The notes under the pieces: generated by a model
Told to the model about the DNA's origin: nothing
What the model saw: only the letters and a program-made list of their open reading frames with translations
Databases searched by the model: none
Source of the DNA: an uncultured Clostridia bacterium
GTDB taxonomy: Bacteria; Bacillota; Clostridia; Christensenellales; Aristaeellaceae
Reading direction: 5' to 3'
DNA: 64,000 nucleotides
NCBI GenBank assembly: GCA_946411525.1
Contig: CAMKEI010000001.1
Location: 1-64,000, forward strand
Translations under genes and position numbers: made by a program
Shown: one piece after another, positions 1 to 7,447 of the stretch
Layout: the number at the start of each line of letters is the position of its first letter
Numbering within the stretch: position 1 is the stretch's first letter

Positions 1-642
1 GTGTTCTCCACCGCGGCCGACGGACAGACGACCGTAGAGATCCACGTGCTGCAGGGCGAGCGCCAGATGGCCTACGACAACAAGACACTGGGACGCTTCC
101 AGCTGACCGGTATCGCGCCGGCACCCAGGGGCGTGCCGCAGATCGAAGTTACCTTCAGCATTGACAACAACGGTATCGTGAACGTCAGCGCGAAGGACAA
201 GGCGACCAACAACGAGCAGCAGATCACCATCACCGCCAGCACCAACCTGACGGAGGAAGAGATCAACCAGCGCGTGAAGGAAGCCGAGCAGTTCGCGGAG
301 CAGGACAAGAAGCGCAAGGAAGAGGTCGAAACCCTGAACCACGCCGACAGCCTGATCTACGAGACGGAGAAGACCCTGCGCGAGAACGGCGACAAACTGA
401 GCGACGAAGACAAGAACGCCGTGCAAAATGAGATCGACGCGTTCAAGAAAGTCCGTGAAGGCAACAACGCGGACGAGATCAAAAACGCGATGGAAAGTTT
501 CACCCAGAAGGTGTACGCCGTATTCGGCAAGCTGTACCAGCAGCAGGCCGGCGCCCAGGGAGACCCGATGGGCGGCCAGGGCCCGCAGGCGGGCAGCATG
601 AACGACGACGGCAGCGTCAACGCGGACGGCAGCGTCGAATAA
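1..642 (+). CDS. dnaK: Chaperone DnaK, C-terminal part (cut by window start)
   Basis: This is the last 213 codons of Hsp70. The reading frame is open from base 1, and the first GTG is an internal valine (VFSTAADG in the family), not a start. It covers most of the substrate-binding beta-sandwich ([31 protein letters not shown]) followed by the helical lid. DnaK binds exposed hydrophobic segments and works with DnaJ, which lies directly downstream. The C-terminal tail is Q/G-rich and ends [12 protein letters not shown]; it lacks the acidic DDVVDAEFEEV-type ending common in DnaK, although the aligned position is still recognisable. The ATPase domain, and presumably grpE and hrcA, lie outside the window. 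Identification is certain from the conserved blocks. Confidence 0.97.
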   Translation: MFSTAADGQTTVEIHVLQGERQMAYDNKTLGRFQLTGIAPAPRGVPQIEVTFSIDNNGIVNVSAKDKATNNEQQITITASTNLTEEEINQRVKEAEQFAEQDKKRKEEVETLNHADSLIYETEKTLRENGDKLSDEDKNAVQNEIDAFKKVREGNNADEIKNAMESFTQKVYAVFGKLYQQQAGAQGDPMGGQGPQAGSMNDDGSVNADGSVE

Positions 643-677
643 CGGACTGCGTTTCGGCGTCAGCGCCGGAACAGAAG

Positions 678-775
678 GGGATCGGGCCCCGGGCCCGCTG
701 AGGCGCACCGGCGCCCCGGATCCCAGGCAGCATACAGGGAAGCAGGCCCGCTCCGTAACAGGAGTGGGCTTGCTT
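678..775 (+). promoter_or_regulatory. Two consecutive hairpins in the dnaK-dnaJ spacer
   Basis: The 158-base spacer has no ORF. The first hairpin pairs GGGATC at 678-683 with GATCCC at 719-724 around a very GC-rich interior. The second pairs 740-754 with 761-775 (15 pairs, two of them G-U) around the loop GTAACA. Neither is followed by a proper U tract. They probably act as partial terminators or as RNA processing/stability elements that set dnaK above dnaJ expression. The structure is seen in the sequence; the function is inferred. Confidence 0.5.
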
Positions 776-800
776 TGAGGAAGAAGGTGAAGAAGGCTTT

Positions 801-1916
801 ATGACGGATAAGCGGGATTATTACGAAGTGCTGGGTGTCAGTAAAAACGCGACGGACGATGAGATCAAACGCGCTTATCGGAAGAAAGCCAAGGAGTGCC
901 ATCCGGATCTGCATCCGGACGACAAAAGCGCGGTTGAACGGTTCAAAGAGCTGAACGAGGCAAATGAAGTGCTGTCCGATCCCGACAAGCGGGCGCGATA
1001 CGACCGGTACGGATTTGAGGATCCGACGGCCGGCATGGGCGGCGGCAATCCCTTCGCGGGGGGCTTCGATTTCGGCATGGGAGATATATTTGACCAGCTG
1101 TTCAACGGCGGCATGGGCAGAAGCTCCCGGAATCAGGGCCCGGTTCAGGGAAACGATCTCAGATATGAACTCAGGATCACGTTTGACGAGGCAGCGAAAG
1201 GCTGCGAGAAGAGCTTTGAAATCTACCGGAACGAACTATGCGACACCTGCAAGGGCACCGGCGCGAAGGCGGGCACGAGCCCGGTGACCTGTACGAGCTG
1301 CAAAGGCACCGGCCAGATCCGCCAGAGCGGCGGATGGATGACCACGGTACGAACCTGCCCGACCTGCGGCGGCAGTGGTAAAATGGTGAAGGACAAGTGC
1401 ACCGGATGCGGTGGTACGGGACGGACACGAAAAAAACGGACCGTTACGGTGAAAGTGCCCGCCGGTATCGACAATGGGCAGACGATTATCATGAACGGCC
1501 AGGGCGAGCCTGGCATGCGCGGAGGCCCGAACGGCGATCTGTATATCGTGGTGAACGTCAGGCCACACAACCTGTTCAGGCGCGACGGATACAACTTGCT
1601 GCTTGATTTCCCGATCAGCTTCGCGACCGCGGCGCTGGGCGGCGACGTGCAGGTACCCACCCTCAGCGGACCGATCAAATACAGGATTCCGGAAGGAACC
1701 CAACCCGGCACGGAATTCCGGATCAAGGGGCAGGGCATTCAGCAGCTGCGGGGTACCGGCAAGGGAGACCTGGTACTTCGGGTTAAGGTTGAGATTCCGA
1801 AGCGGCTGACAAACAAGCAGAAGGATATTCTCAGGGAATTCGAGGCGACCACTAGCGACCGGGAATACGACAACCGGAAGAATTTCCTTGACAGGGTAAA
1901 GGAGCTGTTTCAGTGA
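801..1916 (+). CDS. dnaJ: Chaperone protein DnaJ
   Basis: This 371-residue Hsp40 stimulates DnaK ATPase activity and delivers unfolded clients. The domains are in canonical type I order. The J domain occupies residues 5-70 with HPD at 34-36. A Gly/Phe-rich linker follows (GMGGGNPFAGGFDFGMG). The zinc domain runs from about residue 147 to 210 with four CxxCxGxG motifs (CDTCKGTG, CTSCKGTG, CPTCGGSG, CTGCGGTG). The C-terminal substrate-binding domain contains GDLYIVVNV and GDLVLRVKVEIP. The length is typical. An AGAAGG sequence precedes the ATG. It lies 158 bases after dnaK, the usual arrangement, with hairpins in the spacer and a short terminator-like hairpin right after its stop. Confidence 0.97.
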   Translation: MTDKRDYYEVLGVSKNATDDEIKRAYRKKAKECHPDLHPDDKSAVERFKELNEANEVLSDPDKRARYDRYGFEDPTAGMGGGNPFAGGFDFGMGDIFDQLFNGGMGRSSRNQGPVQGNDLRYELRITFDEAAKGCEKSFEIYRNELCDTCKGTGAKAGTSPVTCTSCKGTGQIRQSGGWMTTVRTCPTCGGSGKMVKDKCTGCGGTGRTRKKRTVTVKVPAGIDNGQTIIMNGQGEPGMRGGPNGDLYIVVNVRPHNLFRRDGYNLLLDFPISFATAALGGDVQVPTLSGPIKYRIPEGTQPGTEFRIKGQGIQQLRGTGKGDLVLRVKVEIPKRLTNKQKDILREFEATTSDREYDNRKNFLDRVKELFQ

Positions 1917-1935
1917 AAGCTGAAGCAGCTTTTTT
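1916..1935 (+). terminator. Short intrinsic terminator after dnaJ
   Basis: AAAGCTG (1916-1922) pairs with CAGCTTT (1926-1932) across a three-base loop and runs into six T residues. The stem is short (7 bp), so termination may be partial. A separate promoter follows at 1943. Confidence 0.5.
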
Positions 1936-1942
1936 CTCCGGC

Positions 1943-1971
1943 TTGACGGAGAGCAGGGGGGAACGTACAAT
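1943..1971 (+). promoter_or_regulatory. Sigma-A-type promoter for the vanZ-like gene
   Basis: TTGACG at 1943-1948 and TACAAT at 1966-1971 are separated by exactly 17 bases and lie about 35 bases before the vanZ-like start. This is close to consensus and follows directly on the dnaJ terminator hairpin. Confidence 0.65.
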
Positions 1972-2005
1972 ATTACAGTAATCAGGAAAGGAAGGCCGGA
2001 GAAGG

Positions 2006-2512
2006 ATGAGGACCGGATGGCAGAATCCCTGGGTCAGGACAGTGACGACGCTGTTGACCGTCGCAGTGATGGTGCTGATCTTCTGCTTCTCCATGGAAGA
2101 CGCCGAGAATTCAGACAGGAGAAGCGGGGTGTTCTCGGAGCAGGTTGTCCGGATTGTGTATCCGGACTATGACCGTATGGACGGGACGGAACAGAAGGCT
2201 GTTTACGACAGGGTCCAGTATGCGGTCCGCAAATGCGCGCATTTTACGGAGTATATGATTCTGGGCTTCCTGCTGCGGCTGTGCCTGGAGAGCTGGTTCG
2301 GCCACAGGATGAGGAAGTTCCGGATCCTCGCGCTGATCGGCTTCGGTGCAGGCACGGCGTACGCCTGCTCGGACGAGGCGCATCAGCTGGTGATCGACGG
2401 ACGGAGCGGGCAGTGGAAAGACGTGCTGGTAGACAGCAGCGGCGTGCTGACCGGCGTGACGCTGGGGACGCTCCTGATCAAAAGCCTGAGCCGGAAAAAC
2501 GGGGAAGCGTGA
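2006..2512 (+). CDS. VanZ family membrane protein
   Basis: This 168-residue integral membrane protein has an N-terminal hydrophobic helix (residues 10-28), the VanZ core block RKCAHFTEYMILGFLL, a second hydrophobic stretch, and the family signature CSDEAHQLVIDGRSGQWKDVLVDSSG. VanZ in enterococcal Tn1546 gives low-level teicoplanin resistance; most chromosomal homologues have no proven role, so resistance should not be assumed. It has its own predicted promoter (1943-1971) and a GGAG element before the ATG. A small membrane protein gene follows 28 bases downstream and may be cotranscribed. Confidence 0.88.
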   Translation: MRTGWQNPWVRTVTTLLTVAVMVLIFCFSMEDAENSDRRSGVFSEQVVRIVYPDYDRMDGTEQKAVYDRVQYAVRKCAHFTEYMILGFLLRLCLESWFGHRMRKFRILALIGFGAGTAYACSDEAHQLVIDGRSGQWKDVLVDSSGVLTGVTLGTLLIKSLSRKNGEA

Positions 2513-2540
2513 CAGCGGGATTGACGCAGGGAGTGGGAAA

Positions 2541-2855
2541 ATGGCTTATTTCAAGAGCAATGAACCGGAGCAGGAGTATCAGTATCAGGAAACGGAGACG
2601 CCTGAGACGGAATACGACGACGGGTTTGACGATCTGAACGAAGAGGCGGAAGAAGAAATCCCCGAGATGACGCCGGAAGAGAAGGCGGAGCGGACCCGAA
2701 ACAGGGTGCGGCTCGCGTTCGGCGCCGGGAACCTTTTCGGCGTGATTGCCGGGACGATTGTGATCCTGCTGATGCTGACCCTGATTTTCAGCATCGTGCA
2801 TTTTATGATGACCGACATGGGAAGGAACTTCAGTCTGTTCCAGACGAACTTCTGA
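2541..2855 (+). CDS. Small acidic single-pass membrane protein, function unknown
   Basis: This 104-residue protein has no domain that I recognise. Residues 1-50 are strongly acidic and rich in Glu, Asp, Tyr and Thr (for example DLNEEAEEEIPEM). A short basic patch follows (KAERTRNRVRL), then one transmembrane helix at about residues 62-90, and a short tail. The basic patch before the helix predicts that the acidic N-terminus is cytoplasmic. It lies 28 bases after the vanZ-like gene, so it is likely in the same transcript. The coding call rests on length, composition, context and the clear membrane helix. Confidence 0.7.
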   Translation: MAYFKSNEPEQEYQYQETETPETEYDDGFDDLNEEAEEEIPEMTPEEKAERTRNRVRLAFGAGNLFGVIAGTIVILLMLTLIFSIVHFMMTDMGRNFSLFQTNF

Positions 2856-2858
2856 TAC

Positions 2859-2894
2859 AATTCAGAATTCATAATTCAGAATACAGAATTCAGT
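2859..2894 (+). repeat. AATTCAGAAT-type intergenic repeat, copy 1
   Basis: Short imperfect tandem iterations of AATTCAGAAT or ATTCAGAATTC fill the gap before the cysteine desulfurase. A second copy lies at 9691-9720 before def. The AT-rich composition contrasts sharply with the GC-rich surroundings. Confidence 0.7.
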
Positions 2895-2956
2895 TTGATT
2901 ACGATGCGGTCGGAAAGCTGATCGTAAGGAATAAAGAAAATCAACGGGCGGTCGGA

Positions 2957-4111
2957 ATGAAGAACAGGATTTATCTGGATCACGCGGCGACGACGCCGGT
3001 ATCGAAAGCGGTGCTGGACGTGATGCTGCCGTTTTTTACGGAATGCCCCGGGAACGCCTCCGCTGTCTACGCGACGGGACGCGAAGCCCGGAAAGCCGTG
3101 GAAAACGCCAGGAAACAGGTTGCGGCGACGATCGGGGCGGAACCCCATGAAATCCTGTTCACCGGCGGCGGAAGCGAGAGTGACAACCTGGCCGTCAAAG
3201 GGACGGCGTACGCGCTGCGGGAAAAAGGGCGGCACATCATCACCACCGCGGTGGAGCATCCGGCCGTGCTGAACACCTGCAGATGGCTGGAGAAACAGGG
3301 CTTTCAAGTCACTTACGCCGAACCGGACCGGGACGGATACATCGATCCGGAACAGATCCGCCGGGCCATCCGGGAGGATACCGTGCTGATCAGCGTGATG
3401 GCGGCGAACAACGAGATCGGCACCCTGGAGCCGGTGGCGGAGATCGGCCGGATCGCGAAGGAGAACGGGATCGTGTTCCACACGGACGCGGTGCAGGCGG
3501 TCGGCGCCGTTCCGGTGGACGTGAGCGTGTGGAGCGCGGACCTGCTTAGCCTGAGCGCGCATAAATTCGGCGGTCCGAAGGGCGTTGGCGCCCTGTACGT
3601 CCGGAAGGGCACGCGGATCGATCCGCTGATCCACGGCGGGGAACAGGAGCGCGGCCTGCGGGCCGGCACGGAGAACACTGCCGGGATCGCAGGGCTCGGA
3701 AAGGCTGTTGAAGACGCGGCGGTCGGCCTGGCAGAGAACGCGGAGCGGACAGCCCGCCTGCGGGACCGGCTGACGGAGGGTATCCTGAACGCCGTTCCGT
3801 ATTCGTTCCTGAACGGGCCGAAGGACCGGCGGCTGCCGAACAACTGCAGCGTCCGCTTTGACCGGATCGACGGGGAAGCGCTGCTGCTGCGCCTGGATCT
3901 GGCCGGGATCGCGGCGTCAGCCGGAAGTGCCTGTACCGCCGGAAGCCAGAAGATCAGTCATGTGCTGCGGGCGATCGGGCTCAGCGAGGATCAGGCGAAG
4001 GGGAGCCTCCGGCTTACCGTCGGGCCGGAAAACACGGAAGCCGAAATCGACGAGACCGTCCGGACCGTCGCGGAGATCGTCCTGGACCTGAGGAATCTGT
4101 TCCGTCCGTAA
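2957..4111 (+). CDS. Cysteine desulfurase, NifS/IscS family
   Basis: This 384-residue class V PLP aminotransferase-fold enzyme converts L-cysteine to alanine and an enzyme persulfide that supplies sulfur for Fe-S clusters or thiolated tRNA. The N-terminal YLDHAATTPV motif is typical. The PLP lysine is K203 in LSAHKFGGPKG, RAGTENTAG is conserved, and the persulfide cysteine is C326 in SAGSACTAG. The AATTCAGAAT repeat and about 60 further bases separate it from the upstream gene. The ribosome-binding site before the ATG is weak. No iscU, nifU or mnmA is adjacent, so its sulfur acceptor cannot be told from context. Confidence 0.93.
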   Translation: MKNRIYLDHAATTPVSKAVLDVMLPFFTECPGNASAVYATGREARKAVENARKQVAATIGAEPHEILFTGGGSESDNLAVKGTAYALREKGRHIITTAVEHPAVLNTCRWLEKQGFQVTYAEPDRDGYIDPEQIRRAIREDTVLISVMAANNEIGTLEPVAEIGRIAKENGIVFHTDAVQAVGAVPVDVSVWSADLLSLSAHKFGGPKGVGALYVRKGTRIDPLIHGGEQERGLRAGTENTAGIAGLGKAVEDAAVGLAENAERTARLRDRLTEGILNAVPYSFLNGPKDRRLPNNCSVRFDRIDGEALLLRLDLAGIAASAGSACTAGSQKISHVLRAIGLSEDQAKGSLRLTVGPENTEAEIDETVRTVAEIVLDLRNLFRP

Positions 4112-4144
4112 AACCAAAACACGAAAAAGACACAGGAAAATCAG

Positions 4145-4179
4145 ATTCTGTTGTATGATAGGTACAACAGAATTTTGTT
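4145..4179 (+). terminator. Perfect 11-bp hairpin with T-rich tail between cysteine desulfurase and TRAP genes
   Basis: ATTCTGTTGTA (4145-4155) pairs perfectly with TACAACAGAAT (4163-4173) around a seven-base loop, and TTTTGTTT follows. It can end the upstream transcript. Since it also lies about 30 bases before the TAXI gene start, it could instead be an operator or attenuator for the transporter. Confidence 0.55.
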
Positions 4180-4207
4180 TCTGACAAATTGAACGGAGGA
4201 ATCACCC

Positions 4208-5164
4208 ATGAAAAAATTCATCGCTATCCTGCTGACCCTGACGATGGTCTTCACAACAGCAGCTGCCCTGGCAGACCTGACATTTGTAACCGGCGGTCAA
4301 ACCGGTACGTATTTCGCCTTTGGCACCGTACTGGCCAACTATATTACCAACAATACAGACGTCAAAGTGACAGCAATCGCGGGAAACGGCTCCGCGGACA
4401 ACATCGACGCACTGGATCTTGAAGATGATCAGCTGGCGTTTGTCCAGAACGACGTGGCCTTCTATGCCTACAACGGTATCAGATTTGAACGCTATGAAGG
4501 CAAGGCTGTTACGAGCTTCCGTGCTCTTGCTTCTCTCTACACGGAAACCGTGCAGCTGGTTACCTGCAACCCCGATATCAAGAGCGTCGCGGATCTGAAG
4601 GGCAAGAACGTTTCCATCGGTGCCTCCGGCTCCGGCGTGTATTTCAACGCTATGGACTTCCTGGCCGCCTATGATCTGACGGAAGCGGACATCAATCCCC
4701 AGTATCTCTCTTTCGGTGATTCCACCGAAGCTCTGAAGGATGGCAAGATCGACGCCGCTTTCGTTGTAGCCGGCGCTCCTACCACTGCTGTTGCGGACCT
4801 GTTCACCAGCAAGCAGGGATATCTGGTATCTCTGGATGAAGAACACATCGCCAAACTGCAGGAGATCTCCTCTGCCTACACAAAGAGCATCATCGCTGCC
4901 GGCACATATACCGGCCAGGAAGAGGATACCGTGACGGTCGGTATCAAGGCCACTATCATTGCAAACAAGGAAGTCTCTGACGACGAAGCTTACACAATTG
5001 TGAAGACGATCTTTGAAGGCAAGGAAGAGATCACTGCTTCCCATGCGAAGGGAGCAGAGCTTGATCTTGAATATGCTTCCACCTGCGGTCTGCCTTATCA
5101 TCCCGGCGCAGCGAAGTATTTTGCGGAGCAGGGCTTCACGGTTGAAGAACTGCCGTTCGAATAA
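4208..5164 (+). CDS. TRAP transporter solute-binding protein, TAXI family
   Basis: This 318-residue extracytoplasmic binding protein captures an organic acid or amino acid and hands it to the membrane subunit encoded next. It begins with a Sec signal peptide (MKKFIAILLTLTMVFTT) and a likely AxA cleavage site just before DLTFVTGG. TAXI features follow: TGGQTGTYFAFG, the segment SVADLKGKNVSIGASGSG, and YLSFGDSTEALKDGKIDAAFVVAG. There is no lipobox cysteine, which is unusual for a Gram-positive binding protein. GC content is visibly lower than in the flanking genes. AACGGAGGAA gives a strong ribosome-binding site. The substrate cannot be inferred; glutamate and 2-oxoglutarate are known for other TAXI proteins. 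Confidence 0.92.
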   Translation: MKKFIAILLTLTMVFTTAAALADLTFVTGGQTGTYFAFGTVLANYITNNTDVKVTAIAGNGSADNIDALDLEDDQLAFVQNDVAFYAYNGIRFERYEGKAVTSFRALASLYTETVQLVTCNPDIKSVADLKGKNVSIGASGSGVYFNAMDFLAAYDLTEADINPQYLSFGDSTEALKDGKIDAAFVVAGAPTTAVADLFTSKQGYLVSLDEEHIAKLQEISSAYTKSIIAAGTYTGQEEDTVTVGIKATIIANKEVSDDEAYTIVKTIFEGKEEITASHAKGAELDLEYASTCGLPYHPGAAKYFAEQGFTVEELPFE

Positions 5165-5183
5165 GCACTGACTCTGTATCAGC

Positions 5184-5220
5184 GGGAATCCGCAAGCTGA
5201 CCGAGCGCGGATTCCCTTTT
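5184..5220 (+). terminator. Hairpin between TRAP binding protein and permease
   Basis: GGGAATCCGC (5184-5193) pairs perfectly with GCGGATTCCC (5207-5216), followed by TTTTCCTTTT. It lies inside a probable two-gene operon, so it probably gives partial termination and more binding protein than permease. Confidence 0.65.
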
Positions 5221-5249
5221 CCTTTTATCATAACTGAGGAGCGTTTGAT

Positions 5250-7328
5250 GTGAGAAAAAAGAAACAGGAGATTATCCCGGAAACGCCGGAAGAAATGAAG
5301 GCGGAAATACAGAACGATATTGAAGCAGACGTGGACGCGATCATGCGGAAGTATGACCGGGAAAGCAACACGCGTATCTGGACAGGCATTCCCAAGACGA
5401 TAGTCGGGATTATCCTGGCCCTTTTCTCCATGTACTGTATTTATGTGACGCTGTTCGCCAATTTCCTGGAACAGGTACGGCTCAGTTCTTTCCTGGGGCT
5501 GGTTATCGTGATGGGATACCTGACCTATCCGGCCCGGAAAGGAAAGATGCAGGCCAACTATATGCCATGGTACGACATCATGCTGATGGTCCTCGGTGCT
5601 GCATCATTCTTCTATTACACTGTGAATGCACATACGCTGCTTAACACAGGCCTGAAGCTAAAGCTGCAGGATCCGGTCTACATCATCGCAGGGATCATTG
5701 GCCTGGTGGTGCTGGCTGAACTTTGCCGACGCAGCGTCGGCTTGCCGATCCTGTGCGTGGCAGGAGCTTTTCTGGCATATACCCTGTACTGGTATATCAA
5801 GGATGGAAAGATGCTGGCCAAAATTGTGCATGAACTGTTCTATAACGAGAATGGCCTTCTGTCTACACCGATCAACGTTTGCTCAAAATACATTGTAGTA
5901 TTTATCATCTTCGGAGCATTTCTGGAGAAAACAGGCATCTCCACTTATTTCATCGAACTGGCAAACGGGCTCACGGGGCGTTACGCCGGCGGTCCTGCAA
6001 AAGTAGCTGTGGTATCTTCCGCACTGTGCGGGATGGTTTCCGGATCATCCGTAGGCAATACGGTGACGACCGGTTCCATTACGATCCCGATGATGAAAAA
6101 GACTGGGTACGATAAGAACTTCGCCGGTGCGGTTGAGGCGGCCGCCTCTACGGGAGGACAGATCATGCCCCCGATCATGGGCGCTGCGGCTTTCCTGATG
6201 GCGGACTATCTGGGTGTGCCTTATTCCGACATTATCGTGCGGGCAATTCTTCCGGCATGCCTGTATTTCCTGGGCGTGTTTCTTTCCGTACACCTGGAGG
6301 CAAAGCGCCTGGGTCTGAAAGGCCTGAGCAAGGACGAGCTGCCGAAGATCAAGGAACTGCTGAAGGAAACATACCTGCTGTTGCCCCTGTTTATCCTGAT
6401 CTACCTGGTATGCTCCCAGACCATGACGATGCAGTCCTCCGCGGCCTGGTCCATTCTTGCGACGATCGTCGTCGGTGTGGTATCCAATTACCTGCGTATG
6501 CGCAGGGTGCTGAAGCTGACCCGCCAGTCGGATCCCCAGGCCGCCGGTGAAGCAGAGAAGGTAACCGGCCAGCTTTTCCGCGCCGTTAACGTGTTCGAAG
6601 CACTGGAGAACGGAGGCAGAAGCTGTATATCCGTGGCAGTTGCCTGCGGCGTCGCGGGCGTCATCTGCGGCTGCCTGACGATCACGGGCCTGGCCAGCAC
6701 GGTCATCAACACCATCGTAACCATTTCACAGGGCAAACTGTTTCTGGGACTGTTCCTGACGATGATCTGCTGCATCATCCTGGGCATGGGTCTGCCGACT
6801 ACAGCGACCTACTGCATTATGGCCTCCACGTGCGCCCCGATCCTGATCCAGATGGGCGTACCGATGGTCTGTGCACACTTCTTCGTCTTCTACTACGGCA
6901 TAGTGGCGGACATCACGCCGCCTGTGGCGCTGGCTGCGTATGCCGGATCCGCCATTTCCGGCGGCAGTCCGATGAAGACAGGCGTGAACGCGACGAGGCT
7001 TGCGATCGCGGGCTTTATCATCCCGTTCATCTTCGCCATGAGCCCGAATATGCTGCTAGTGGACGCGACCTGGTACGACGTCCTGCTGATCACGGTAACT
7101 TCCATAATCGGCATGTACGGTGTGACCTACGGACTGAGCGGTTTCAATGATAACGAGCTGAGCGGCAGCAGCCGGATCGCCGGGATCTGCAGACGCCTGA
7201 TCTCTATCGCCGGCGGCCTCATGCTGATCTATCCCGGCATCGGAACGGACGTGTTCGGCGTGGCGCTGGTCGGCGCCGTCATGCTGTGGCGCAAGCTGGG
7301 CAACAAGGAAAAACCTGCGGAAGCATAA
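5250..7328 (+). CDS. TRAP transporter permease, fused 4TM/12TM (DctQ-DctM type)
   Basis: This 692-residue polytopic membrane protein combines the small DctQ-like and large DctM-like TRAP subunits, as is usual for TAXI systems. A charged cytoplasmic N-terminus (about 50 residues) is followed by many hydrophobic helices. Conserved DctM-type stretches include GGPAKVAVVSSALCGMVSGSS, EAAASTGGQIMPPIMGAAAF, GMGLPTTATYC and ADITPPVALAAY. Transport is secondary, driven by an ion gradient (family knowledge). The start is GTG at 5250; the ATG overlapping it at 5248 runs straight into TGA, and GAGGAG at 5236-5241 is well spaced for the GTG. The gene ends at a terminator at 7355. Confidence 0.95.
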   Translation: MRKKKQEIIPETPEEMKAEIQNDIEADVDAIMRKYDRESNTRIWTGIPKTIVGIILALFSMYCIYVTLFANFLEQVRLSSFLGLVIVMGYLTYPARKGKMQANYMPWYDIMLMVLGAASFFYYTVNAHTLLNTGLKLKLQDPVYIIAGIIGLVVLAELCRRSVGLPILCVAGAFLAYTLYWYIKDGKMLAKIVHELFYNENGLLSTPINVCSKYIVVFIIFGAFLEKTGISTYFIELANGLTGRYAGGPAKVAVVSSALCGMVSGSSVGNTVTTGSITIPMMKKTGYDKNFAGAVEAAASTGGQIMPPIMGAAAFLMADYLGVPYSDIIVRAILPACLYFLGVFLSVHLEAKRLGLKGLSKDELPKIKELLKETYLLLPLFILIYLVCSQTMTMQSSAAWSILATIVVGVVSNYLRMRRVLKLTRQSDPQAAGEAEKVTGQLFRAVNVFEALENGGRSCISVAVACGVAGVICGCLTITGLASTVINTIVTISQGKLFLGLFLTMICCIILGMGLPTTATYCIMASTCAPILIQMGVPMVCAHFFVFYYGIVADITPPVALAAYAGSAISGGSPMKTGVNATRLAIAGFIIPFIFAMSPNMLLVDATWYDVLLITVTSIIGMYGVTYGLSGFNDNELSGSSRIAGICRRLISIAGGLMLIYPGIGTDVFGVALVGAVMLWRKLGNKEKPAEA

Positions 7329-7354
7329 ATCTGTACCACGTAGAACCTTTTTCA

Positions 7355-7378
7355 ACCGCACGGAAACGTGCGGTTTTT
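7355..7378 (+). terminator. Intrinsic terminator after the TRAP operon
   Basis: ACCGCACG (7355-7362) pairs with CGTGCGGT (7367-7374) around a GAAA tetraloop and is followed by a T run. This is a strong rho-independent terminator. Confidence 0.88.
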
Positions 7379-7380
7379 AC

Positions 7381-7409
7381 TTGTCCTGCGGCGTGAAAAA
7401 AGATATAAT
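7381..7409 (+). promoter_or_regulatory. Promoter for priA
   Basis: TTGTCC at 7381-7386 and TATAAT at 7404-7409 have a 17-base spacer, directly after the TRAP terminator. Transcription would begin near 7416, which excludes the ATG at 7415 as the priA start and favours GTG at 7448. Confidence 0.7.
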
Positions 7410-7447
7410 AAAAGATGGTATATTCTGCTCATGAGGGAGGGAAAAGG

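Noticed and set aside
2006..2512. Glycopeptide resistance determinant
   Set aside because: Only a VanZ-family gene is present, with no vanA/B ligase, vanH, vanX or vanRS; chromosomal VanZ homologues are common and mostly uncharacterised.
4208..7328. TRAP transporter as a horizontally acquired island
   Set aside because: GC is lower than in the neighbours, but no mobile element, tRNA or repeat boundary flanks it, and expression-linked codon choice could account for the difference.
7415..7447. ATG at 7415 as the priA start
   Set aside because: It lies at or before the predicted transcription start, has no ribosome-binding site, and adds 11 residues not typical of PriA; GTG 7448 has a strong site.
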